Origin: Promerops cafer
Taxonomy: Eukaryota; Chordata; Aves; Passeriformes; Nectariniidae
DNA length: 64,000 nucleotides
Direction of reading: 5' to 3'
NCBI GenBank assembly: GCA_013398275.1
Contig: VZSE01002451.1
Span: forward strand, 1,051,776 to 1,115,775
The position numbers and the translations under genes are program-made. Shown piece by piece: positions 1-12,400 of this stretch (its first letter is position 1; each line of letters opens with the position of its first letter). Below the pieces are notes generated by a model. The model was not told the DNA's origin and searched no databases. It saw only the letters and a program-made list of their open reading frames with translations.

Positions 1-2894
1 CGAGTCATTTAAACAACTTCCCCAACCCAAAATCCATGCCAGCAGCCAGGCCCGTGTATTTACATGTGCTGACTCAGATCTCGACTCCTTACAGCAAGGA
101 GTAATGAGAAAGAAGCATTTTGAAGACATCATGCAAAAATAACCTTTCACTGCAGAAAAGGTGCTGGGGACAAAACTGGGCTCCTGTTTCCTGTGCCTGT
201 GAAGCAGGAGGATGTAACTCCAAGCACAGAGCTGCTGGGAGTGCTCCAGATTTATCCCTATCCCATCCCCTTTTTACACAAATTCAGTTCTCCCTCAGAC
301 TCATCAACTCACAGCTGTTACCATGATTATTTCCCCTTGGAGGAGAAACGTGGAGGAACAGGGCTTAACACTCACATGAGAATTATTTTAAGTTCTGATG
401 TGGTTAGGATGTACCAATGAGACTATAAAAGAGGGGAAAAAAAGAAAAAAAGGATGAGTTTAATTTCCTGACCAATCTCTTGACCTAAATATAGCCAACC
501 TGTGGTTTAATTGAGGAAATCTAAGTTGCTGTATCTAAAGCATTTCTGTATTATCCCGAGTCAGCCCATAGCAAGCTCTTTTCTTCTTTGCATGCATTGG
601 AGGGAAAAAAAAAAAACCATGAGGGAAAAAAAAAACATTTCTAAGGGTATTGCAAGGCATCCTTGCATTCTGTCAGCTGCCTCTGGCAGTGCAGAAGTTT
701 GTGTTCCACAGGGATTCGGGGCACAGCCCCACAAGGACTGCGCGTCACCGCGCCGGGACCGGGGCCGCACCACACAGGGGCAGATTCCTTCAAAAACCTT
801 CGTTTAAAATAAGAAAAACTTGTTAAATAACTTCCTTGGGAGGCAAAGAAGAGCTTGCACACGTGGTTAATGCAGGGTTTGCCCGCAGTGCTTACAGAGG
901 GGGTGATGAATAAGACTTCATGAGCTGTGAATGAGCTCTGGCCGGGAGGAGGATGAGGAAGGAGTGGAGGAAGGAGGTGTTTTCTTCAAGGTTTCAATCC
1001 TAAACATCACCATGGAAAAAAAAAAAAAAACTGTGGAGAAGACATCTCCAGCACTCCCTGGGGTCAATTCCTTGCAAAGGGATGGAGGTGAAGGGCACAG
1101 AGCACGGGTCCCAGCCCGTGCCGAAGCCAAACACACACTCCAGCTCCCCAAACTCTCCCTCTGCACCAGAAAAATCCAAATATTTGGGCTGGCAGGGCTG
1201 CAAAGCTGCGCATGCTTACAGGGGAGTGCTTTATTTATTTTTTTTTTTTTTCTGCAAGGATGGATGGAGGCCAATGTACTTAATAGTAACCACATGGTAA
1301 AATAAATAAGAATGCCTGTATAGACTTAAAAGTAAATGTTAAATATTTGCTCTGTTTTTTTTACTGGTGTCTCCTGTGCCAGCTTTGAAATGGCCCTGTG
1401 GCAAACAGCGCTTTTATTTTTCTTAAGCCTGGAACATTTAATAATTTCTAATTAAAACATCTTACATTTTTAGGATATTTATGAGCAACTGATATGGGCT
1501 CCTAAAATGTGCCAGGGAGGGATAAAAGCTGTACACTACAGTCAGATTTAAGGGTTTATTTTCCTTCAAAGCCATGTAAAAACTTTATCCACATATTTTT
1601 CGCTTTTGAAAAGGTATCTACTGAATACATGGAAGAGAAACCATTAGCAATTTATATTTCTCTTCCTACATTTAGGAGCATTTTTCTGAAAATAAGTAAT
1701 CATCCTCCAGGCCCACAGTGGAGAGAGAACAGCCTGAACACAGGGGCAACTGTTGGGTAATTCCCTGTTGCTGCGAGTCCTTGGGAGCCAGGAGTCAGCT
1801 TTTACATATCTGGGATGCCTAAGTTAGCTTAAAAAAATAAAGTAATTTTTGACTGAATGCTTTATTTACTCTTTCTTCATATTTTTTTTTTTTTGCAAAG
1901 AAATGAGTCAACTTTTCCACTCTTCTATACATTTAACACAGCAAAAGTGGTGATACATAGGACTTCACCCAGTACTTTTAGTACCAAAACCAGTTCCAAT
2001 TTATATGGTTTGATTCTTAAAGAGCAAATCTTTCGGGGAAACGTGCAATTCTGACAGCAATGAGATTGAGCAACTAAACTGCACTATTCTTTTTCTTAAA
2101 ATGTAGAAATGTAATGGCTGTTTCCGAGCTGACCAACAAGGTACTCCAAAAATTGAGAAATACTGAAAATAACTAATAATCAGTGAAGACATGCTCTAAA
2201 TGGAAGGAAAAATCTCTTGCACATTAAATAGTGTAAAAAACCCCAGCTTTATTTACATTCCCATCATCACCTCACAGCTGACCAACGTGGGCTGTCACGG
2301 ATGCAGGAAGCACAAAAGAGACCTTCAGGGATGCTCCAGGGGAGAGCAGCTCTCAGGGCAGTTAGTACTGTCTGTGTCAAAGAAAAAAAAATGAAATTTT
2401 CCCAGCAAGGGCCACCTGGGTAAGAGGAGGCTCATTTGTATGAATTATGCATGAGCATGCAAGGAAATGCTGCAGCACAGAATTTAAGGGTGTGCTTTGG
2501 CAAGGCACACGGAGTGGCCCATGTTTGCAGCAGATGTGGGTTCATGTGGCATATCTGAAGGCAAGTCAGGAATCTCCAATTTACACAAGTCATGACTGGA
2601 CGGGGCTTTTTTTAGCTGCAGCTGGGCTGGAAACTTGTCCAGCGGCAGAGCAAAACTGGAAACACTAATTTAATATTTAATACTGGCTGTTTACATTAAC
2701 TGCCCCGGCCTTCAGAAGTTTTAAGTACGTTTCTCCAGCTAACTCCACACAGGAAAGAGAGGAAAATACGCATCCTAATAAATAATAAAGAAATAATACA
2801 TAAATGATACATAAATATATATTTTAATATATATTATATATTACATACATAATATATAGAATATAGAATATAATATACTATAGAATATAATGTA
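1..2894. other. AT-rich flank without recognised genes
   Basis: No exon with family resemblance was found on either strand. The stretch is AT-rich with many A and T runs and AATAAA-like hexamers near 1303 and 1834. In human, PRKAA2 ends tail-to-tail with FYB2 and has a long 3' UTR, so this could be its 3' UTR or the shared 3' flank. That is inference only. The end (2775-2894) becomes a near-pure AT repeat that runs into the gap. Confidence 0.4.
2775..2894. repeat. AT-rich low-complexity tract at gap edge
   Basis: The sequence is made of variants of aataaat, acataaat and tagaatata with almost no G or C. It ends directly in unknown bases. It is a probable cause of the assembly break together with the GC-rich right side. 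Confidence 0.85.
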
Positions 2895-3273
2895 NNNNNN
2901 NNNNNNNNNNNNNNNNNNNNNNNNNNNNNNNNNNNNNNNNNNNNNNNNNNNNNNNNNNNNNNNNNNNNNNNNNNNNNNNNNNNNNNNNNNNNNNNNNNNN
3001 NNNNNNNNNNNNNNNNNNNNNNNNNNNNNNNNNNNNNNNNNNNNNNNNNNNNNNNNNNNNNNNNNNNNNNNNNNNNNNNNNNNNNNNNNNNNNNNNNNNN
3101 NNNNNNNNNNNNNNNNNNNNNNNNNNNNNNNNNNNNNNNNNNNNNNNNNNNNNNNNNNNNNNNNNNNNNNNNNNNNNNNNNNNNNNNNNNNNNNNNNNNN
3201 NNNNNNNNNNNNNNNNNNNNNNNNNNNNNNNNNNNNNNNNNNNNNNNNNNNNNNNNNNNNNNNNNNNNNNNNN
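2895..3273. other. Assembly gap (379 N)
   Basis: A run of N only. It lies just 3' of the last visible FYB2 exon on the minus strand, so it could hold the missing terminal coding exon. Any open reading frame across it is meaningless. Confidence 1.
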
Positions 3274-3333
3274 CGGAGGCCGCGCCGAGGCCTGGGGGGT
3301 GATTTGTCACCCGGGGCTGGGCTGCAGGCTCAC

Positions 3334-3489
3334 ATCGGGCCTGGGCGTTGCGCAGACCACGGCGGGGCCCTGCGCGGCGTCCATCACGTCCAGCTGCTCC
3401 CCGGCCCTGAGCGGGAGGTCGGCGCGCCGCCCGCTGCGCACCGAGCGCTCGGCCGTGGCCGTGGCGAGCACGCGGATCTCCTTCTCGTA
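3334..3489 (-). CDS. FYB2: FYB2 coding exon 16 (helically extended SH3 fold)
   Basis: This is a 156-nt, phase 0/0 exon with acceptor GTCCCGCAG/TACGAG and donor CCCGAT/GTGAGC. It encodes YEKEIRVLATATAERSVRSG, then LPLRAGEQLDVMD and VVCATP. The pattern matches FYB1 KYDGEIRVL, LQVKPGESLEVI and VLCRN. The exon is very GC-rich, unlike the rest of the gene, and lies about 60 bases from the assembly gap. The last SH3 strand must be in a further exon not visible here. Confidence 0.88.
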
Positions 3490-6400
3490 CTGCGGGACAC
3501 GGGGAGCCGGGAGTTACTCTGTGTCTGCCCGCAGCCTCTGTGGGGGCACGGGGAGCCAGGGAGAGGGGACGTTTCAGGGTGGGTTGTGAGGCTCTGGGGA
3601 GAAGGAGGGAGAGAAAGGCCAGCAACGCCCCTGATGAAGATACAGGTTAGGGGAGGAGGCGACAGGTGAGTGGGACTGATGCCTTGAAGTGGCTACCTAA
3701 AACAGACGCTGGGCAAATTTAAGAGAAAAAAAATGGGTATTTATTGAAGGCCTTCAATAGGTACACGTTGGGCAGTCAGGAGCCTCCCAGAGGCTACACC
3801 CAAGATGGATGGTGGCCACGAGTTTTTCAGACAATTATAAGTTTGATCCATTTACATATCAGGGGTTAATCCTCCAATTACAGCTTCAGGTAATGAAGTC
3901 ATTTACCCCCAGTTTGCTCCCCCTCAATTCACTTTTGTCTATACTTTTCGGGGCCTGAGGCAGTAAGGTGTCCTTGAATATCAGGCCCAGAGGGATTGTT
4001 TTGTCTGACCAAGATGTGAAGTCAGTTAACTAATGCTTCATATGCAGTTTAGAGTTATACAGTAATGCAGTACAGGATTTGAAAAATACAAAAGCTAAAT
4101 CCTAAGGCATCAGGACAACTTTCCCAGCACAGCTGAGGACCAAGAAGGTTCCACCAGGTGTCTTTTAAGCAAACCACGGAGCTGCTTTTCTCCTCTGGAA
4201 ACCCCAGATTAGGCAAGAAGGCAACAGGTCAGGGGACAACTTTCCCAGCATAGCTGAGGACCAACAACATGTGTCTTTTAAAGAAGCCACAGAGCTGCTT
4301 TCCCCCCCGACACAGCTAGAAAGACACGCACCATAAATGTCTCTCTAAAGAACTTCTCTTCTTGGTCCATCCTCTTGCTCTTTTCTTCACTGCTCTTCTT
4401 GAATTTGAAGATATTTCTGCAACACGAGAGAGCCACACACACACATATTCACTTCTGAGCTCCATTTAGATAACTCCTGGCACATCTGAAATTGCAACCC
4501 AGAACCTAATTCCAGCCTGGTCTGCAAGGAACCCTTGGAATAGCAAAGCTCGCTGTTCACATCCCTATTTCTCAGAAAAGGATGAACAGACAACTCAAAT
4601 TTGTTAGTGAGGCCATCTTGTATCTCCATTTGGGATAATTTTTTTTCTTTGGTCTGTAAGCAGTGTGGGAACAAATAAACTCTCTATTGAGTGTTTCAAA
4701 TCAGCCCTGTTTTTATGGAAGTCAACAATTCACTTTTCCCCCAGCAGTTTGTCCCCTTCTGGTTTTATTTATACTCAGAAATAAAGGGTCCCCAGATAAC
4801 TCTCATCCAGAGTCATTTATGGAAGTGGGGTTTGACACAGCTCTCCAGATTTTCTTTGGGTTTTTTAGCACATGGAGGAGAAAGTCTCCCAAGCAGACAT
4901 TTATATGGCACTGTAAAGTGGAAAACAAGTTCTTATAACCCATTTAAAGGGAGTGGGGCATTCCCTGCATATGGGGATGCCACTCTTTCTGATACACGAA
5001 ATTACAGCTGTAGCATTCAGTTTAAAATTAAGACAGGAAATAAACACCAAACAAAAACATCCCCCACCCATTTGTAATAAATTATTCACCCTTGGCTCAT
5101 TTTGATGCACTTAAAATTAAAGAGGAAAGGGCACAAGCGCTGAAATTAGGGACTTTTAAGCTGTGAAGAGATTCCTCCTCGGGCAGGACTTGTGATCTCT
5201 AAGGCAAAGTTGAAATTGCATGGACTCGCTGGTGGTCTGTAAAGTTATACCTGTGACTTTGCACAGCACAGCCTGTGGTGTTTGAGCATCCCCATGCAGG
5301 AGCTTTGTGGGGATAACCTGAAAAATGGGTCTCTGATATACATTTCTTTGAAGTTCCCAGGTATTGGGTTGTGAAAAAGTTCATTGCAATGCACATTTTT
5401 GTGATCTGAAAGGGAATCTCCCACTTCCACGTGAATTTTTGCAGTACCAGTAACAAAAAATCCCAAATAATAATAATAATAAATTGCTTTTATGCACAAA
5501 TGGCACAGCAAGAGTCAGTGCAATCGGCCCAAATAATCAATACTTTAAAATACAGGGCTCTTGCCAAAATCATGGAATCATAGAATGGTTTCACCCTCAG
5601 CCATGGGCAGGGACACCTTCCACTATTCCAGGTTGCTCCTGTCCAGCCTGGCCTTGGACACTTCCAGGGATGGGGCAGCCACAACTTCTCTGGGCAACCT
5701 GAGCCAGGGCCTCACCACCCTCACAGGGAGGAATTCCTTCCAAAAATCTAATCTACATCTACTAAAATAGCAAAAAGGAGCCAAATATGTAGCAAGTAAC
5801 AACTTTTGGCTCAGCTCAGTGGAAAGTCATGATAAGAGTTCAGGATAAGACCTCTGGGTATCCCCCCTTGCTCTGAGTTCAGATCCAAGGGTTTGTTTCA
5901 CCCTTGAGATATTTTCTGCAAAGACTCCTGAAATCTGGCTTCAAAGGGAAACGACCCTGGACTATTGACCAACACAAAATATCTGTGCAATCAGGGACAT
6001 CCTGCTCCTGAAACCACTCAAGAGACGTGTACAAAGTCAGACAAAACGGGAACACAGAATGGAAATCAAGACCTTTCCACGTCGTCGATGCTTTTCCTTT
6101 TGTCCTTGCGCTCTTTCGCCATCCAAAGTTTTGGCATCCTAACTTTGTACTTCTCGTCCTTCCCTCTGAGAGGAACAGACACGCAGGATTGAGGTTTCTC
6201 CCAGCAGATTGTGTCCCCTCCCCAGACCCCTGTACCTACAGAGCCGTGATTTTTCTCCGTCTCCCCCCACACCCTGCACTGAAATGCAAACACTTGCCGT
6301 GATTTACACCAGCACGCGCAGCCACCGCAGCCATCTGGCAGCAAGACACCAGGACATGCTGTTCCTATTAAAAGTAATTTTTCTGACAAGGAGCCTGCCA

Positions 6401-9400
6401 GGACGGGGCTGATAATCGGGTCTGGGAGAAGGAGTTTTCCTTCCTTAGGAAAAAGATCTGATTTTTCATGTGTTTCAGGGAGCTGCTCGCTCCTTTTCAC
6501 GTCTCTGGCACTAACTGGGTAAGAGCAAGGAAATATCCTGCCAAATTAAACTCACACAGGGAGGGCACGTGGACTGTCTCCAGAGGACTGAATCCCAACC
6601 AGCTCATGGCCCTCAGTGGGTTACAGTACCAGGCACAGGTTTGTGCCAGGAGGAAGATCTCCTTGGGCTGAGGACAACCCCAGGACAGGGCACCCTCCTC
6701 ACCTGGTCTCTCTCTGCCCCAGCTCGACATCATCATACACATTTTCCTCCTGGGAGACAGCTGCTGTCAACCAAAATGCAGGACAGAAAATGGTTAGGAG
6801 ACGTCACTCTGAGCCTGCTGCTCCAAATAATCTATTGCAGAGGAAAATTTGGGCTGCTGCTCGTCACTCAGCCCAAAGGGGCCAAGGAAATGCAAAAGGA
6901 GCCTCGGAGCCCCCAAACACCCAGCAAAGGTCCAGCACAAGGAATGATGCTTGGGTTGGTTAGTTGTGTTTATGGGCAGTTTTCTGCATGGGTTTGGCCA
7001 CCCAGCTCCATGGATGGAGCAGGAGCAGCAGCAAAGCCCCAGCTTTGCACTGCAGCCAGCCCAGGCAGGGTTCCCAACACAAGGACTCGGGTATGTTCAC
7101 TCCAGCACCTCCTCAAGGCTGAGGCTGTACCCACCCCATTTATGTAAAGGATGAACTTGACCCTCCAGCAGGCAGGAATAAAGAGTTTTACACAGAGCTG
7201 CTGGAGTGCCATGGGCTCACACACCACTGCCAGCCTGGGAGCAGGGGTTCTGCATGGACTGTTTCACACGTTACCTTCCTGGATATACCCAGATCTGCAG
7301 GAAGAATGCCCTTCTTTAAAGCAAAACCACCCAAAAATGAGGAAAACCACCCAAAAAATGACCAAAACCCCCACCCTCAAATGAAACACAAATCTCTATC
7401 AAGTCTTCAAAGCTACTGCTGCCACAACACAGGATTTTCAGAAAGGCACGGTGCACCAAGCTGATTGTACAAAACATTTGCCTCTTCAAACACAAACAAA
7501 TCCCCAGGAGTCAGCTACAGATACATGCTTACCTAAATTTGGTACTGAAATGGAAACATGTCTGTGGATAGAAAAAAAGGCTTTTAGAAACAAATCTGCA
7601 CATCAGCAATGCCCAAAAAGCCATGAGGAGCCCCAAAAAGCTGACAGTGATGTTGCTGAAGTGACAGAGACAGGTCAAGGTGCATGGGCTCCATGGTACC
7701 AACAGCATTTCCCAAAATGATATCCCTTGCTAAATAAGCATTTCCATCCTGACAGCAATTAGAGCCACGTGTTCATCAAGCAGGAGAGATCTACACTGCA
7801 TCCAAAAAAGACTCCAAATTCCTGCTGCCCTTCTCAACAGCAAGGGGGTTGCTGGACAGTTGGAACTTTTAGTCAGTAGTAATTCCTTCCTGTAAGCCTG
7901 CCAACATCAGGGGTTGTCCAGGAATTCAAAGGTGACAATGTCTGTAGGTATCTAAGATGATTTCAGGAGCTTTAAGAGTCCTTTGAGACAGGAGAATGGC
8001 AAACAACCTGGTGGTTCTTTCCCTATAATGATATTTATATTTGAAGGAGCCACTGTGGGGCATCTCATGTGAAAAGATTTGTAAGGAAAACAAACCTTCC
8101 TGACATAAAAGAGGAAAGAGGAAACGTTTAACCTGCAATTCCCAAAGAAATAAGAAAAGGCAGCATTTTCCTGGAGATCAGACACCGTGCACAGGGTGAG
8201 GCACCTGCTGGCAGCAGTGGAGGAAAAGGCAATTTCCCTGAAAACTTATTGACAGTTTGGAATATTAGAGTACCCCAAAAGGCACTGTAGGAAGTTATAC
8301 AATATTCTCTACCCTGTTGGAATGAAAACTCACTGTTAAACTTCTTCAGCCGATGCTCTTGCCAGGTTGGCTCTGAATGGAACTTGGAATAAAACCCCAC
8401 ATCAGCAAGGTTGTCCCTAATCCTGGTTTACAGGTCGAGGCAGCAGGTATCACCTCCCTACATTCCCTTGTGTCATGCTGAGGTATCAGAAAGGTACCAA
8501 AAGCAGCAGGAAATCTGTGAAAACCTGGAAAGTGCTGTAGGACCAGCTTCAGGAGATTCCTGATGCCAGAGATTCTGGAGAAGCTGCACAGATGGACCAT
8601 TGGCCACATCTGCCGTAGTAGCTGCTGGTGAGTTGATAAAAGCACTTTTGGCCTAAATTTCCCCCCAAACCCCCTGTATTCCTTACTCCTAGACCTCCTG
8701 CTCTGAGAATTGCCAGGAAGAATGCTCAGGTTTGAAGGGGGAAGGGGTGGGACCACGAACATTTTCTTACCTTAGGTTGTCCTTGAGCCTGAAATTGTTC
8801 AGCTTCAACTTTTCTATCTTAAACAGGTTTCCAAATCTCTTTTGTTTTGCTGTTCTGTCCAAAAGAGAAACAGGTTTTCAATTAAAAGAGACACGTGGTG
8901 CAGAAGCAGCCCCAGAGATCCCGAGGCAAGGGAGGGAAAGGCAGCAGACCCTGGACCTCAGCTCAGAAGAATTATTTAAACATTAACAGCATCCTATGGA
9001 TGACAGACTCACTGGGATAAGCACCAGCACAGCAAAAGGTGCTTAATTATTAAATCCAAGCTCATGTCTTTGCATAGCTTTAAACTTTTCTGTGTTAATT
9101 GAAGTTGTTTTCCTCTGACCCAACAACTAGAGGGTGATCCGGGTTTCTTTGGAGTGAAAATTCCTGAGGAAAGGGCAGCAATTCCCAGGAGCATTGCAGT
9201 GACCATTAAAGGAGACACCAGGGGCACCTTCTGAGCCACCCCCCATCACACATTTCTACCGTGTGTGTCCTTGGGGAGGACGGTCCACGGCACACACTTC
9301 TCCCTGAAGTTTGCAAAGGGCTGCAAATCTACACAGCAATTTTCTTGTAAAGTATCTGCAAGCAACCAAGATGCTCCCCTGGGGGTCATCACCCCTGCAC

Positions 9401-12400
9401 AAGGACCATTGAAAACCCTTTATGTGTCTCAGCACACTTAATCCTGCATGTGGGATCAATAGAGAGATCACAGGAAGGCTGGTGTGGGGATTAAGACCCT
9501 GACCTCTGAAACCTGTGAATTTGGTCCCAAACGGGCTTGAAATTCCTTCACAGCCCCAGCAAGATGCACTGCTCCCTCTGTGAACCAGAAAGAGGGTTTA
9601 ATTTCTGCACCCACGAGCAGAGGGGCAAAGAAGAGGCACGGATGTGCTTCCCAGGGGTGGGCACGTGCACGACCCACCTGGGAACGCTCTTCCCTCTGCA
9701 TGGAGAAGCTGCTGCACCCCCACCACGCAACTGCCACGGACAATTTGCAGAGAAATGACACTTCCTTCTTTTAATAGCCACCCTGTCACCTCCAGGGGCT
9801 CAGCTTTCCCCTTTTTCCTCCCTCTCTGTCACATCCACATGGAAGCTGGGATCCAGATGCAGGCCTCCCATCCGTAAGGGAAAAGCAGAGGTACAGCAAC
9901 ACCTTATTATTCCTCCCACTCTGCTCCTCAGGAGAGAGCCACCAGATGCACTCCAAGCAATCGTGGGCCACATATGCCTTTCCCAAGGGCTGTCTCTCTT
10001 CCTTACAAAGGCAACTTTTTACTGCACGAGGGTAGGGAACCACACAAAACACAACTAAGCTTCACATTACACCTTCTAATCCATTCGGGAAGCTCAGGCA
10101 AGGCAGAAACCCGTGGCTGCAAAACTCATTGGTTTTATAACACACCCCGTGGAACCAAATATCTTGAGAGGCTACATCAAAAGGAGCAGGTTGCAAGTTA
10201 GTTACAGCACATCAGGTTCTTCTCCAGCCTTCTGTGATCTCCCAGGTGAGCATTTTTTCCTGTTTTATGGGGATGATTTGTCCCTTGAGCATGCCCTCTT
10301 TTGGAACACACAAAAAAGGCACACACAATTCTCAGCTAACAGCTGAGCAACACTTTCAATCAAGAGAAGGCAAGTGAGACTGTCCTGTGTGCTTGATGCA
10401 GGAAGAGGTCTGGGAGGGCAGTACTTCCAAGGGATGGAGGGTTTTACAGGAAGAAAAATCCCCCTCACTGCTTTGGGATTTAATTTTGGTAACAACTTTT
10501 TGCTCCAGAAGTGTTAGCCAAAGGGGAAAGAGGGAGGAAGAAGAGAAGAAACCCACCCACACAACAACTTTTCTGCAGTTGAGTCAGGGAAAAATAAAAT
10601 GCTTCCAGCCAGTACCTGGCATGTGAGATCAAGGCTGAATGGTCAGAATTTCAAAATACAGGCTAAGAAATTGCAACTTACTCTGGTTTTGCTGGGTTAT
10701 CACCCAAAATCTCAACATCTTCATATGTTTCCTCGTAGCTGTTTCCTGAAACTTAAAACCAAGGCACGCCGTTAAGACAAGCCCTGTTCAGTAGCAGTAA
10801 GGTGAGATTTGCTGGACAAATTGCACCCAGACCTTTTACATTTTACTCTTACAGAGGCTTCAGGGCTGCTCAAATGAATTCCATGCTAGACATGTATACT
10901 GCTCCCCACTGGTTTTAGTGGGAATTCAGAGCAACCTGGCCAGAAGGAGACACCGGAGATGCTGAAAGCGAAACGAAACCATTCCCAGCACCTCCCAGGG
11001 ACCAGCCCAAACTAAAAGCAGCTTCTGTTTGAGCTTCCCCACTTACTGCTGTCTGAAGTGAAGGAACTTGAGGCATCTGAGCCGTGGCTGCTGGAAGACA
11101 CAAGTGTGACAGGGGGGTTTGCTGCAGGAGAGGTTTTAAATGACATTTCATAGACACTGCAAGAGCCCAGGGCCACACTCACAGTCTGTCCTGCAGCTCC
11201 TCAACGTCGTCATAGATGTCCTCTGGTGCCTGCAGAGACTGCCAAGGGTTCTGGTCCCAGGCTGCTCCTTCTGGCTTTGGGGCACCAACACCCACTCTGT
11301 GCCCTGGAGATGAGAAAGGACCTTTGCTTTAGGAGCTTTCCTGAGGAACTTCTCTCTGAGAAAGGACAACTGTTGAGGGTAACACAACAAATAAGAGCCT
11401 ACAGATATATTTTCCATTCCAGGAGTCCAGGAAATTCTCTGCTCTGAGACACTTCAAGAAACAAAAGTGGACAGTTTTCAAAGTTTTTAGCTTTAGAACT
11501 TCTAAAAGTCATAAAAATATTTTATGTTTAAAAAACTTAAAAATGTCTGTCGATTTTTTCAATTGTGGTAGCTCTGACCCAAATCTTCCTCACCTAAAAG
11601 CATCCAAGAGATTATTCTTGGATCTCCAGAGAAGTGATTGGAGGGAAAGCTTGGCATGGTTGGTGGAAATGCTAAGATCCAAATAATGAACCAGTCCATT
11701 GGAATACACCTGTAAATCAACTTCTTGGAAAGGACCCAAGGAGGATGAGCATCCCTGAGATGGATTTCACTGAGGGCTGGAATCAAGCCTGGGAGTTGCA
11801 CCTCATGAGGTTAGAAACAGATTATTACTGCAGAACTCCTAAGTGGCAATGTTAAAACCTTAACATTTATTTAAGAGAGTTGGAGCAGTGCAGAAATACA
11901 GCCACACAAATAAAAGCTGATAGTGTTTGTAAATGAACGTGGGGAGTGTGCAAGGCCAGGCTGGGCAGGGCTTGGAGCAACCTGAGCTAGTGGAAGGTGT
12001 CCCTGCCCCTGGCAGGGGGTGAGATGAGAGGATCTTTTAGCTCCCTCCAACCCAAACCATTCTGATTAATGCAGTAGATCTTGCTGGACACAGGCATCAC
12101 CTCAATATGGTCCAGCTGAAGACCAGAACTTGTGCAAAACATCCAAAATCAGAGAATAAGAAAAGCAGGCAGGGGTGGACCGAGCAATTCTCCAAATCAG
12201 CCTCTCTGCTGAAGCAGGAGGCTCACCAGGAGTACTTTGAAAAAAAAATCCCAACAGAAATTACCTCCAGCTGTTCAAAGGTCAAGCAAACCAGCAAGAT
12301 CTTTTAGAGAAACAGACACCAACCAAACCAGAAAATTATTATGAGGTGATTTAAAATAATAAAAAAAGAGAAATACCTGAGAACCACACCAATAAAAATA

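Noticed and set aside
931..1305. Acidic and lysine-rich frames near 1000 on both strands
   Set aside because: They depend on A and T homopolymers and have no recognisable family or splice context.
2834..3669. Long open frames across the unknown bases
   Set aside because: Most of the frame is N, so openness means nothing. Only 3334-3489 is supported as an exon.
6569..7147. 192-codon open frame on the plus strand
   Set aside because: No family resemblance, mixed Pro/Gln/Ser composition and position in a FYB2 intron on the other strand; likely chance.
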